NCBI GenBank assembly: GCA_005223375.1
Contig: RXOD01003922.1
Coordinates: forward strand, 1-36,992
Source: Amoebophrya sp. AT5.2
Lineage: Eukaryota; Sar; Dinophyceae; Syndiniales; Amoebophryaceae
Direction of reading: 5' to 3'
Length of the DNA: 36,992 nt
Positions 1 through 11,700 of the stretch are shown piece by piece. A program made the position numbers and the translations under genes. Positions within the stretch are counted from its first letter, which is position 1. Every line of letters starts with the position of its first letter. The notes below the pieces were generated by a model, which was given only the letters and a program-made list of their open reading frames with translations, searched no databases and was not told the origin of the DNA.

Positions 1-66
1 TTCGTGGCCGTCACTTTGAAACGCTTGCTCCCCCCTAAGTAGCAGGAGCACAACAAGGCCAAATAC

Positions 67-111
67 AAGACAAAATATGAGACAGAATACGAGACAAAAT
101 ACAAGACAACA
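67..111. repeat. 12-bp minisatellite (left copy)
   Basis: About 3.7 head-to-tail copies of a 12-base unit, consensus GAGACRAAATAC, at 67-78, 79-90, 91-102 and 103-111. Copies differ by one or two bases. The same unit in the same orientation closes the window at 36952-36992, so it is a dispersed or locally repeated minisatellite. It lies just beyond the 3' end of the Sfi1-like gene. Confidence 0.8.
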
Positions 112-211
112 CGAGCCACCCACTGCCGACATCATACGAGACCACCTACCAGAGGAACTACAAGTCTCCCACCATCAGACCAATGACCAGGGAAATGGGT
201 TTATCCCGCCC

Positions 212-2888
212 TTAATGATGTATTGCAAGTTTGCGCCACGCGCCGAACGCAAAGCGCGCAGAACCGAGGGCGCCGACGGCGACGTTGGAACTAGTAAGAT
301 GAGGCAGACCCACGCCGGCAGCTCCTCCTTCATCTTGCCTGCGGTTCTGCTTTCCAGTTCTCGACGTTTTCGTGTTCGTCCGCCACCTGCGAAGGACTTT
401 TCTCAAAAAAACCTGCCGCTGCTGGTCGATGGTTATTTCAAGCAGCAAAAGTTGCGGCAGCCGAGCATCGCTGGAGCTCTGCTTCTGGTCCTTCTTGTGC
501 GCGACGTGTTGTAGTGCAGCTTCTGCTTGCCCTTGCTCGCGCTCCTCGCGGAGAGCCACAATATGCGCTCGCGTGGTGTCCAAGACGCTCTGCATTTGCC
601 GTTCGAAGTTAATACAGCTACAGGTGGAAGTTGTAGTAGACTTCTCTACTTCAACTTCATGATTTTGCGCCGTCAGTGTAATCTGCTCATCCACCACAGC
701 CCCGCCGTGCTGTTCTTCTACCCCTTGTTCACCTTCTTCTCCTCGTTCGAAGATGACATTGTTCAGAGGCTTCCGCTTCGTTTCCTCGTTGGGGGCTGGC
801 CGCAGCTGCTCAAAAATGTCATCTTCATTTCTCCTGCTCAGATTTAGTCGCCACTTGGTGATCTCGGAGGCCAGGTCCTCTGCGTTACTGAGACTGAAGG
901 TCATAGACGACGCGGCGTTTTTCATTTTGTGTATGTCGCCATTTTTTCTTTTTGCGTTGTTCTTGGAAGATGAAATTGAAATGCCTCCGAGTTGTCCGAC
1001 ACTTGGTGACTCCAGGAAACAGCGATCGCTGCTCGCGCAGCCACTGTCCTCAAGCAATGCAGCGAGCCTCCCCACGTGCAGTAGCGGCGTGCAGCCATCG
1101 GGGCCCGCAGACAGACAGGATTCGCGGACATTGTGCGCAGATTCGATCGACGCCAGAACGACGCGCAGTCGCTCAGTGCGCTCCCGCTCCGTCGTGCTGT
1201 TGGGGCTTTCTGCTGAAGACACAAGTGCTGGCGTGCTGATCATCTTGTTTTCAGGTAGCTCTTCTACTCGCTCCCGCTCCGAGGGAAGTTTCGGCGATGT
1301 GAGTGAAGCGAAGGAGTCCCGCCCACAGACGTCGTGTAGTTGAAGGTCGCTTTTTTCATCATCAAGCTTGGTGTTCGCACTCGGGTCGTCGGAGGAGGCC
1401 GCTCGAAGGCACTCCACGCTAGCCCGGACTGCCGCTTTCAAGAAGGATCTCGAGCGATCTTCGCGCGAGCAGCTCTCCTGGCTCAGCTCGAAGAGCTCCT
1501 CAGAGCGCAGGAAAGGGGTTATCTCGGAAAGCGGAAGAACGGAGAGCTGGTCGTGCAGTGGCTGATGATCTTGATGAGCTTCTGACGCAGATACTTCTGG
1601 TGATGCTGAGAAGCGTTCCAGGGAGGACGAAAGCGAAACCTTCTCTGGCTTCATCGGCTCCGCCGGGAGTTGTCCTTGCCGGTGTGGCTGTGAAAGTGGT
1701 TGTGACGCGCCTGTTCCTCTTGCTTTTCCTGTGCTTGCAGAACTTGTGCTTGCAGAACTACTGGTGGCTACTTCTGCTTCATCTCCTTCCTCGCCGGCGC
1801 TGTCCTCCTCCCCCTCCTCCCGAACTGCTTTGGCTTTCATCGAGTTCGCATCTGTAACTGTATCTGCCCCCAGCTGCAGCTCGGAATGGTCTTTGTCGAC
1901 ACGACTGGCACCTGCTTTCAGAAGTAGTTCCGGACATTTCGGCACTGCGGTCGCCCCTGTTGAACGGCCACTACCACTCCTCGTCGTCCAGCGTAGTAGC
2001 ACCTCCTCTGCGCTCCGTCGAAGGCGGCCTCGGAACGAGCCTCCTCCCGTTGCTGAAGAATCCTCGGCGCGCACCGTCGTGGCCATTTTGACTTCGTGCG
2101 GGAAGGTTTGCTTGTTCAGAAAGCCCGGAAGATGATCGTCCTGCTCCTCGTGCTTTTTCATCTCAGGTGCATTATCTACGGAAAATGGTCCGTTCCTAGT
2201 GCCTGTTTCTGCTTCAGCGGTGTCTCTCGACGTGGTCGGGCCGCCGTCCCCCGAGAAAACGTGCGGTCCGTCGTTCACGAGCAGCAGAAGCGGGGTTGCC
2301 GCTCCCTGCTTTCGTTCCAGCCTGGCCTTCTGCGTCTGCTGGCGCCACGCTCGGAGCGTCGCTTGCGCGAGCCGTGTTTGGCGGGACGACCGGAGCGCCC
2401 GCAGTGTCAGCCGGTGCTCCTGCAGGCAGCGCATTGCGCTGGACCAATGCCGGAGCGTCCTGAGCTGTAGTGTGAGGCTGTATTGCGCCTCCGCGAGAAT
2501 TTCGGCCGTTCGGGACACGTAAGCCACTTTCCACTGCGCCCAGGCGCCGCGCAGTCCTGTAGTAGCGTCAAACTCGTCGACCGATGAGTCATGGACGCTC
2601 CAACATCAATTTCCTTGCTTCAAACATCATCATAAAAATAGATCTGATCATGCAATAAAGTATACTATAGATCGATTTTTTACAAGAACTACTAACAAAG
2701 GTTCCTACTATGAATGAAGCACCTGAGTGATGGTGTCTCCCCGCAACCTGGCACATAACCTCGTAAGTCTCGACGACGCAAAGCAGCCAGGCTTGAAAAA
2801 CCTTTTCGCGGACATGCTGGGCGCGAAAAGCATCCGCTCTTCGATTTGCGGAAATCGAAGCATCCGGCGACAACGAGTGCAAGGCCAT
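212..2888 (-). CDS. Sfi1-like W-repeat / centrin-binding-type protein
   Basis: Two exons, complement of 2723-2888 and 212-2556, joined by a GT-AG intron of 166 bases (phase 1); product 836 residues. The N-terminal 120 or so residues carry Trp-anchored helices at about 30-residue spacing (VFQAWLL, LRGAWAQW, LRTLRHW, TLRAWRQQ), and two more lie near the C-terminus (VLRRWRTN, AFGAWRKL). Repeats of this kind are typical of Sfi1-family proteins, which bind centrin at centrosomes, basal bodies or spindle poles; that role here is inference. Between them lie some 600 residues of Ser/Glu-rich low-complexity sequence. The start chosen is the ATG at 2888, the only in-frame ATG upstream of the first repeat. 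An upstream exon cannot be excluded. Confidence 0.65.
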
Positions 2889-3804
2889 CGGTTTCGCTTT
2901 CGCTTTCGGTGAGTGACTGCTGTGACTGGTGTGAGCTGAGACTGAGAGAATTACTACATTATGCTAGGAACAAGGTCTCCGCGACGGCGAGGGGGAGGGC
3001 GACACTCCTAGGCACCACGGCTTTCGCACGTATCCCGAGCCCCTTGGCCTTTTTTTTTTTTTTTTTTGATTGTCGGCATTAAACGAGCTTTCTTACTGCG
3101 TCCCTCTGTGGTAAAGTGAGACGGTCTGCTAGCTTCTAGTACCAAACCCATGGAAGTGGAACATGGATACGAAGAATATCTCCATTTGCAGCAGCTTTGC
3201 ACCTCTGCTAACGCTACGTTCTGTACCTGGACGGCGTACCTACTGCAACTGCTTCTACTTCTGGAAAGAAGTCGCGAAATTCCTTTTGTTTTTGTACTGG
3301 CTACCGCTACGCACGGTACTAGCATCAGATTTGAGTTTTTTCTTCCATCTTTTTGGAACTTAAAACATATTTTTGCGCTCGAAAATGCCTTTTGCCCACT
3401 CCGCTCCAGTAGCCTAAGCGTTGTCAACTAACAGTACATCAATCAACATAGCCGCGAGAAGGCAGCTCAGCTGCGTTTCATTTTTTCCCGCAGTGCACCT
3501 GGACCTGCAACCTCTTCCTCTCCCTCCACCTCTTTGTTCTACTAGTATATACAGCTTCCGTTCCGACTCCGAACACCAGAGGGCCACAGTGAATTCAGTG
3601 TCGCTGGAAAACTGGCTTCTTTGCACCAGCTGGAACGCGTATGCGTCAGGCCTACGTACCATATCGCACAGATGGCTTCAGAGCGTCAGGAGGTGAAAGT
3701 GCTGATGCTGTCGGTCAACATCGCGAGCAGCTACAAACATAAGTACTTTTGGTTTTGAATATCAGTAAATCCAAACGTCTTCAGCGGGACGTGAACTTCG
3801 TCGG
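2889..3804. other. Intergenic stretch, no confident gene
   Basis: Contains an 18-base T run (3050-3067) and short open frames on both strands. The best is a plus-strand frame at 3150-3431 (93 codons, acidic start followed by a leucine-rich hydrophobic stretch, ATG in CCCATGG context). The opposite strand is equally open in part, so no gene is called. It probably holds the upstream region of the Sfi1-like gene and the 3' region of the TLC gene. Confidence 0.4.
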
Positions 3805-5490
3805 TCACTTCTGCTTTTTCTGTGCAGCGGTTCCGTGCCCGTCGGGCGTGTGATTCAGATTCACTTCGTTCTGCTGCTGGGCTTTATCGTCCGCTTCAGC
3901 TTCTTCCTCCACGTCAACGTCCCCTCGATGAAGAAGGTCATCTGCCGCGCGGCATCTTTTTTTGGTTTTCCGCACCGCGGGCCCCCCCGATTCTTCGACT
4001 TCGTTGTAGTTTTTTTCAATTTCATCTTCTAGTTCTACAGCTCCTTGTTCATCTTCTTCTACATCTGCTGTTCCGTCGTCTCTATCAACTCCCTCCTCCT
4101 CCTGCTCCTCAACCTCATCGCCGCTACTTGACCAGCGGTTCAAGCAAGCGTACATGAAATCCTGTCGGCCTTGGGCGAGTGCGCCCACGCACACGCTGAA
4201 GAAGATAGCGTCGAAGACCGGTGGTCGCGGCCCGTTGCAGTACAGGAACCACAGCCATGTCGCCACGAGCCCAATGTTGGACAGGGTCATGCCGTATTTA
4301 TACAAAGCCACCAGGGCCTTCTTCTCCGGATACAGTGCCGCAACCGAGTACAGACAGGTCCCGACTTCCGCCACGAGCAAAAGGTTTGCCAGGGCGAACA
4401 GCCCACGCGTGTTGAAAAAGACGGCGGCGAAAACCGAGCCCCCGGAGACGATGTGGTGCGCGATCAGGGTACTGGAGGTGTTGAGCGCGGGAATCCCGTA
4501 GTAGGTCCAAATGTCGGACACCATCATCCCCATAAAGGAGCAGAAGGTGAGAAACACCCACCGCATCTCGAAGGAAAGAGCGTCCCCGGACTGGACCGCC
4601 GGGCTCTTCAGCTCCACATACGACTCCGCTGTGGTGAGACTCGTACTGGAAGACGCCGCAAGAAGGCTCTCCTGGTGGAAGCGAAACTTTCGCGAGAACC
4701 AATCTGAGACGCTGAAGGTCGCTCCTGGCGCCCCTGCTTGTTTCTGGCGGGATGAAGGCGACGATGAAGCAACATCTTCTACTTCACCATCTTCAATCCA
4801 GTTGTTGTATTCTGCTCGAACTGGTGGTGGTGCACCGTAGTCGCACACGTTTTCGAACCAGTTCCAACGCGGAAGTGCTGACGGACCGCCGGCCGTGCAA
4901 AGTGAGCTATAGTCTGCGACCGCGAGGCTCTTTTCTCTTGCCCAATGGTTGCCCGCAGCTCTCAACCACGCGGCTGTGGACAAGGTACTCGATGTCGACG
5001 GCCCCCCGAGTAGTGCTGTCATCGGTCGTGCTGGTAGTGCCGTCACCAGCAAAACGCCCCACCAGCCCGCGCAAAAGAGAAACGACCGCAAAGCGCACAC
5101 CCAAAACGACCACCGCGGGCTCGCCGTCTCGGCGTCCAGGGGTTTGTTGTAGTCTTCGCCAGAAGCAACGCAGCTTCGGATAACGATTTTGTGAAGAAGA
5201 ATGAATACCAGGGCCCACAGAGCGACGTGGGCGGCGACCACGTCGATGTGGAAGGAGTGCTCCGGCGGTATCAGATGCAACAAAAGCCGCGGGTCGAGGA
5301 ACAACGGCCGCTCTCCAGAGGTTCTTGTAGTGTCGTCATATTGTTGCACGACCTCTGCGAGTAGAGGTTGAAGCGGATGCAAAAACCCGGCAGAGGCGGC
5401 GGCGATCGCGCACGCTGCAGTGGCCCACTTCACGAGCGTCAGCGCCGAAGATTTCTTGTGGCGGTATGCAACAGCTGGCTTCGGTGCCAT
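3805..5490 (-). CDS. TLC-domain (TRAM/LAG1/CLN8-like) multi-pass membrane protein
   Basis: Single exon of 561 residues from the ATG at 5490; the frame is open a little further upstream but without an ATG. An N-terminal hydrophobic helix (about 15-38) and two more (about 85-105 and 128-152) are followed by a Ser-rich loop. A cluster of five hydrophobic segments then spans about 305-450. This cluster includes a conserved-looking IAHHIVSG (His pair near residue 345) and a helix ending in GRQDF, the layout of a TLC domain. TLC proteins act in ER or other membranes in sphingolipid synthesis, lipid sensing or trafficking. The HH motif fits, but the subfamily (ceramide synthase versus TLCD/TMEM56-like) cannot be fixed by eye. 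The C-terminal 100 residues are strongly acidic, then Lys-rich. Confidence 0.7.
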   Translation of the reverse strand: MAPKPAVAYRHKKSSALTLVKWATAACAIAAASAGFLHPLQPLLAEVVQQYDDTTRTSGERPLFLDPRLLLHLIPPEHSFHIDVVAAHVALWALVFILLHKIVIRSCVASGEDYNKPLDAETASPRWSFWVCALRSFLFCAGWWGVLLVTALPARPMTALLGGPSTSSTLSTAAWLRAAGNHWAREKSLAVADYSSLCTAGGPSALPRWNWFENVCDYGAPPPVRAEYNNWIEDGEVEDVASSSPSSRQKQAGAPGATFSVSDWFSRKFRFHQESLLAASSSTSLTTAESYVELKSPAVQSGDALSFEMRWVFLTFCSFMGMMVSDIWTYYGIPALNTSSTLIAHHIVSGGSVFAAVFFNTRGLFALANLLLVAEVGTCLYSVAALYPEKKALVALYKYGMTLSNIGLVATWLWFLYCNGPRPPVFDAIFFSVCVGALAQGRQDFMYACLNRWSSSGDEVEEQEEEGVDRDDGTADVEEDEQGAVELEDEIEKNYNEVEESGGPAVRKTKKRCRAADDLLHRGDVDVEEEAEADDKAQQQNEVNLNHTPDGHGTAAQKKQK

Positions 5491-6713
5491 CTTTCTCGAA
5501 GATGATGCGAGGGAGTTATACGGCGAGCAGGTACCTACTGTTACACCAAACCGCCCAGACCTAGTCACAATCTTCCTTGCACTCTGGGGCTCCTCCTGCC
5601 TCTTGGTCTTGCTCTTCTTTCTACGTATAAAAATCCAGTGGTGATACTGATATTTTTGCAGGCAGCACAGGCTGCCTACTGCTTCAGCTTAACCTTAAAT
5701 AAAGAAACTCCTGGCGCCTTTGCAGCTTCTTCTATGGCACGTTGCTATTGCAAGATGTACTACATCGTTCAATGTGTTCTTGTCGTCGTGTGAAGCATTA
5801 ATGTAAACGCCGTTCACCCAGCCCACGATGAAAGCGGTCGAGCATGCTGTGCATGACCGATAAACGGAAACGCAAGTGGTCGGAGACTCATCTATTACTG
5901 CAACTGCTTGCAATTCATCGTAGAAATCTCCGTATCAACCATGGAAGGAATTTACTTGTGGCTGGAGAAGGTGTCGATAGATTAAAAGGACATCACCACG
6001 ACAAAAAAAAAACGCCAACGAATTCGACACGCTCACGCAAATGAAAATTTTCTGCACGGTCCAGTCCTCCTGGAGCACCTCTGACGAGTGCCGAAGCGAA
6101 CCAGTGTCAGTCGCCGACAGAAGAGGACTCCACTCGCAGCTGCATCCTCAATCAATCGAGCAAAAAATGACCCGGCGGAGGACCCCGACACGGCACCTCA
6201 CACACAGGTCAGCAAAGCGAACAGTAACCGGCTGCAGAACGCGATCTTCAGTGACGAGTCGGGCTCAGGCCCGTCCTCCACGAGCACCACCGTCGGGGCA
6301 TTCCGCAACATTCGTTTGTACATACAAGCTAAAAAAGCAACACAAAGTCACACACCATCTTTCGGAGTCATACATTTTCGAGCACCATTATCCTCGTTTT
6401 CTTCCGGTGCGCCTTTCTTCTCGTCCCGAAAGCCGGAGGTGGACCGATCGTTTCGTACAACATCGTGAAGGAGGAGGAGCAAGCAAGTTTTAGTTTAGTG
6501 TAAGTCTGGTGAGATTCTTGTACTCAAGGAGAAGCAAGTGCACGCGCAGCGAGCTACAATGTTGCGTCAAACTAGAGTTCTGGTTGCGCTTCAGATTTCG
6601 TCAACAAGCCCTGCGAGGATGGAAGTCCTTCGTAAAAGCTGACAACCTGCCGTTGAGCCTGCTGGTCTACTTGCGGCTGCGTATCCCGCCACCGCCATCG
6701 TCCAACGCATCTT
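5491..6713. other. Intergenic stretch with one weak plus-strand ORF
   Basis: No recognised gene. A plus-strand frame at 6088-6468 (126 codons) has a plausible polar composition in its middle (Asp/Ser/Thr-rich, about 6170-6310), but no family match, no splice support and no clear start. The interval lies between the 5' end of the TLC gene and the 3' end of the dynein light chain gene, so it should hold the TLC promoter and the LC8 3' UTR. Confidence 0.3.
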
Positions 6714-7205
6714 TTATCCGCACTTCCACACAAGGAAGCTCATGTGCGCAACGTTGAATTGCACGTACCTGTTCGTCGGAAGAATAAAAAAATTTGATTC
6801 ATCATCCGCATCCACTCTTCCAAAATCGATGAAGCTCAAAAAGAACGAACTACCTCTTTGTCTCGTGTGTGATGTAGGAGCCAAAGGTTTTGCCGACGAT
6901 GACGTTCCAAGATGGTGTGTAGGCGGCGTCTACGTGTTTCTTCAGCCTGTCGGCGATGTCTCGCTCTGTTCGGCACCTGTAGGTTTGCGTCAAAGTTTGG
7001 TCTACTACTCCTTCAACACAACTGTGTTACAATAGACGAGCCGAAAGAGACAAACGATGAAGCATAATGCTAGGTAGATTTAACAAAAGATGAAGTACTC
7101 CTGCATGATTTTGACACTTGTGTCGAGGATGTCGTCGATCATGTTCACAGGCATCTCCTGGTTTTTTATGACCGCTTTCAGGTACTTCTTCTCCGGGTCC
7201 GTCAT
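6714..7205 (-). CDS. Dynein light chain, LC8 type
   Basis: Three short exons on the minus strand: about 7089-7205, 6854-6966 and 6714-6768, total 94 residues (LC8 proteins are about 89). Exon 1 encodes an MTDPEKK start followed by KAVIKN and an amphipathic helix. Exon 2 gives [23 protein letters not shown] and the near-invariant [10 protein letters not shown] groove strand. Exon 3 gives a diverged C-terminal strand ending KCG and a TAA stop. Residue spacing matches LC8 throughout. LC8 is a homodimeric hub of cytoplasmic and axonemal dyneins that binds short linear motifs. The exon 2-3 intron (6769-6853) is GT-AG in correct phase. The exon 1-2 junction has no in-phase GT donor; homology places it at ..YFI/ERDIA. 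The C-terminal strand is unusually diverged. Confidence 0.85.
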
Positions 7206-8728
7206 TTTTTCCAAGCCGCTGCCTTCGATTCCGAAGAGCAGCAAAAACTAGAAACTATAACCAGCAAGCACAAGCTTCCTATCGACGATGTTGGTGCTCT
7301 CACTCTGGTAAGAATATTCAGCTTCGCTTGATGCAGAAGGAGAACCTCTACTGAAAAAGCGGCGGAATAATTGCAGAAAGTGAAAGGTACGACTACGAAA
7401 ACCTGAACTTGATGAAAAAGCAAAAGGCTTAGTAGCCTATATGTATCTGTGCCGCGATCTTTCTGCCCTGCTCCTTTCCTTGTGCTACGAGAAGGAGAAT
7501 CCGACGCCGGCAACGAGCCACTATTAGTGTGACTCTTTTCTGAGAGATCCGAGGATAATTCATCGCAGATTGATAAGAGTCAGCTCGATCCCTCAGTCTC
7601 TCTCTCTTCGCGGCGCGAGTGTAAGTCCGAGGGAGTCAGTCCTCGCGCTGCTCTCTTTCTTGTGGTATTCCTGTGCTTCTCACGTTCTCTCACAAAAGTC
7701 TGCCTCGCGGCGGCGGAGTGGAACTGTGGAGCGCCTCGAGGGCCAGGTGGCGACTAGTTGATTCAGGCGGACCATTGAAGACTTTTCTGCCACTTCACGG
7801 CTGCTTCTCCTTCATCGTGGTCAGTAATTGGTATAGATACTCAAGTGTAGTTCGTTGCCCCAATAAACAAGTTTCCACGCAGATTGTCCGCAGCGTCCGC
7901 GGTATGCATGCTTCATTCCGTGTTGAAGCTTGGAATTTGTACAAGGAAGTGTGAGTGAGAATGAACTACGCGCGACCACTCCCGCTCGATACCATTTCCT
8001 TTTCGTTTTCCGTTACAATTGCTATTAGCAGCTGTCCTGTGGCGAAAAAGAAAGCGGAAAAAACGCGAGACGATTTTTCTAAGCGAAGACTCGGCTCCAG
8101 TGCAAGCGCGACTTGTGTACCACAAGTTGCGCTTCTTCTGTTGCCGCGAGTTTGCAGCTCGCTGCGTGTGCAGTTCTTGCGTTGGGCGTCTCCTGTAACG
8201 CCAACCTTTCTCCCCCAACAAGAACCCCTCTCCGGTCGTGGTCGCCGCGGAAGGTTTTTGTATTTGATGACATTTGCTCATTAATTTCAGCAGCCACAGC
8301 CTCTTCCCGCTTCTACAACTGAGTGTTGGAATGGAGACAAATCACTAGGGAAGGTCACGAGATTCGAGTCTTAAAAACGAAGAAAGGAAACTACAAATGC
8401 TTTCGAGTGTAAAAGTTGAAGTAGATGGTGCGATACCATACGGTTTCTTCCATTTTTTTATATTTGATTCTGGCAGAGACAAACGTGGCATCAACGACAA
8501 CTTGTGGTTTCGACAATGCCTCCTGTGACGACTTATCACAACTATCTGCACTAGCTTAAGTTTTCGATTTTGAAGAGTGCGCTCGGCTCAACATACGTCA
8601 TATCGTGTGATCGCGTCGAATGCTGCACGCGTTCGTATTTTCGTCGTCCGAAGAATCGGGTAGAGAGGAAGAGAGAGACTGTGATCGAAAGGGACCACGG
8701 CAACATCCACATCGATACAGTGAGGAGC
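7206..8728. other. Intergenic stretch, no confident gene
   Basis: Upstream of the LC8 gene and downstream of the coiled-coil gene. Short frames occur on both strands (for example 7955-8284 plus and 7913-8281 minus), but they mirror each other and show no domain. A plus-strand frame at 7182-7307 ends at a good donor (CTCTG/GTAAGA at 7308) and reads like protein, yet it overlaps the LC8 start on the other strand. No gene is called. Confidence 0.35.
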
Positions 8729-11700
8729 TTAGTAGCGGCTGCCCCTCAATTCTCCTGCCCTGTTCTGCATCCTGTTTAGATGCGAACCCATGCTGTCTGC
8801 GGCTCCGTCCGTCCCGCCCGCGACGGGGTACCGTTGCTCACCGACTACATGTCGCAGGTGTTCATTCTCCTTCATCATCGACTCGAGCCTCTGTTTGCTG
8901 CGCTCCGCCTCGCACTTGAATTTCACGTCGATCGCCCCGAGGTGCGACTCGTACTCCGTCATCAGCCGGTTCGTCACGCGCTCCGTCTCCCCCAGACGCC
9001 GCGCCAAATGCGTCCGCGTATCCTCCATATCCATCTGGAGCTTCTTCTTCTCGGCCTCGGACCTGGGGTAAAAGAGTTGTTCTCTTCTGAACAATCAGGA
9101 ACAGGATGAACGTAAATTAATGAATGATACTGACAGAGTGGAGGTCCACTGGAATTGGTAACAGCAAGAATGTTCTTGATCGGTACTTTCTGTTGCTGTC
9201 CTGCAGCTGCTTGAGCGCCATCTGGTATTGTCCTTCTGCGTCTGCGATGACGTGTTTTGCGGCTTTCCGGTCGTCTTCGAAGCGCTGCCTGGCGTCCAAG
9301 TGTGCTTCTTTCCGCTCTTTCAGTAAGGCCCGCTCCTTGTCGCACGCGCCCTCAGACTCCTGCTGCAGCTCCTGCAGCCGTCCCACCTCGGTTTCCATCG
9401 ACTCGGTCTGCTTGGCGCTCGAGCGGAGGGACGCCTGCAGCGTATTCACCTCCATCTTGGACCGGTCCTGTAGCTCCACCAGCTCCCGCTCCAGCGATGC
9501 GATCTTCTGGTTCGGAGCCTCGGCCCATTTCTGTCAATTCAAAAGCGGCATAGAAGATTCTGAGTTTACGGCCGAAATTTTCGACGTATTACACGAGGAC
9601 GTCGACGTTGTTGACGAGCATCTGCAGCAACTGCAAAGCACAGCGACACAAAGAGTAGAAAAAAAGAAAGTTTAGCAAAAGCTAACCTGGAACGTGAGCG
9701 CCTGCTCCTCCCGTACTCGCTGGAAATTTTCGTACAGCTGCTGCGCATCTCTTCGTTCCTGAAGCAGCGTCGCCTCGTAACTGGCGCGCTCGTCCTCAGC
9801 GAGGCGGACGGTGTTTTGATACGCCTTCTCGAGTTCGTGCTGGGCCTCAAGCTGCCGTGCTATCAAGTTTGCTTCCTCTCGCTTTATCCGCGCCAGGTCG
9901 TTGGTGCCCGTCCTGGTGGAAAATGTGCAGAAAGAGCAGGTATGAGACTCGTGCAGTTGATCCTACTTGTTTATACTGTTTGTACTTGTCATCTTCTATT
10001 GGGCGCGTTTTGACCTCATCAGCACTACGACTACCAGCACGTCGGAGGCATATGTTCTGAGTCATCTGGCTCTCGTCTGATGATGATGCACTGCCGAGAA
10101 TGTTGCTAAAGAAGAGAAAGACACTGCCAATGGGTTGGCATAAAGCTGTTGCTGTTCTGATGTACTACTACTAGCCTACTAGTTCAAGTGGTAGAAGTGC
10201 TTTTGGTTTTATACGAATTTCGCCACGAAGACCAGCTAGAGCTTTAGCTTGGAGGTAGTATACTTGAGATCCTCCTTTGTCTTCAGGAGCTCCGCCTCGC
10301 TGTCACGTGTTTTCTGGCCCAGTTGGTCCATGTAAGTTTTTTTCTCGCGCAGGTTCTCTTTGCTCATGGCCAAGAACTCGTCATAGGAATCCTGCTGCTG
10401 CTTCATCGCCAGCTCCAAGTTCTGCCGTTTCTGTATCAAATCATTCATGTGCTCCTCGGCCGCAAGTTTATCCTTCTCCCAAGTCGTCTTCGCCTCCTTG
10501 CACTCACCTGAGTTTATTCGACCGATGCCATTGTAAGTATATTTATTCGATTCATGCACATTCTTGATTCATATTCAGCCAGGCGAGGGACGAGACCCCA
10601 GCGCCGCGGCGCGCAGTCATTGTCATACCGATACCCAAAGAACAGAAAGAAACGTCCGAGCCTCACCCTCGAGCGTTTTCAGGTCCGCGGCGAATGGGCT
10701 CCGTGCACGTCCTCAGCAGCACCCCGCGTCCGCGCAGCTACCTTTTGCCGACTTCCTTAGCTTTCTCCTGCCTACTTTGGTTGTTGGATATTTTGACTAG
10801 ATTGCCTGGCCCCGGCATCAAATCACGTCAAAAAAGTTCAAAAATTGAAACCACAGGAGTCAGCCATTTGCATGCAAAAAAAAAGGCTAAGGTCATTGTA
10901 TTGTTTCATAGTCCTCGCCTCACCCTCGAGCGTTTTCAGGTCCGCGGCCGCCAGCTCGTGCTGGCTCTGCCAATAGGCGACGTCGCGCTGCATGTTGGTG
11001 CTCTCCACCTGGAGCTTGTCACAGGCGTGGCGCGCCTCATCCACGTCACCGTACCGAGTGGCGACGTTCGACTCCAAGCTTCGCACCTGCTGCTCCATGT
11101 ACGCCACGTCCTGCTCGTGGGTCTGCTTTAAATCCCGAATCTTCTGCTCGAAGCCGTCGCGGAGCACCGCCTGGTCCCGCTCGTTCTGCGTCTGCGCAGA
11201 AACGCGAGCCTCCTCCATCTGCTCGCGAAGCCTGTTTGATGGGAGGAGGTGTATGAAAAAAAATAGCACCGCGCGAGACCAAGAGAGACCTCCTCGAAAC
11301 GCGGAAACTGATGCGGGCTCCACCTTTTTTTGCCCCACCTCCGAGGGTCGGCACTGGACCTCCTCCATCTCCAAATGCGGAAACTAGTGCGGGCCCTGCC
11401 TTTTCAACGCGGGAACCCGTGAGGGCTCTGCCTTTTTTGCCTCACCCTCGAGGGCCCGCGCTGGTTGGGCTTCCTCTAAACGCGGAAACCAGTGCGGGCG
11501 CTGCCTTTTTTTGCCCCACCTCCGAGGGCAGGCACGGACCTCCTCCATAAAACCCTGAAAGATACGATAAGGAAGCGGCTACGCATTGCCATACTCTGTC
11601 GTAGCATGAGTTTGGTTTGGTACCAACTACCCAGCAATATTTTCACATCCGCCACAAACTTTATGTCTAAGTGCCTCTCGTTTCCTGCGACGGCTTCTGA

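Noticed and set aside
3050..3067. 18-base T run as the poly(A) tail of a retrocopy
   Set aside because: No processed gene copy or target duplication is found next to it; simple homopolymer is sufficient.
6509..6757. Plus-strand ORF with an Sfi1-like FRQQALRGWKSF
   Set aside because: One motif only, and the ORF runs antisense across LC8 exon 3; probably chance.
7182..7307. Plus-strand exon ending at CTCTG/GTAAGA
   Set aside because: Reads like protein and has plausible splice borders, but it overlaps the LC8 start on the other strand and has no partner exon. The LC8 reading is far better supported.
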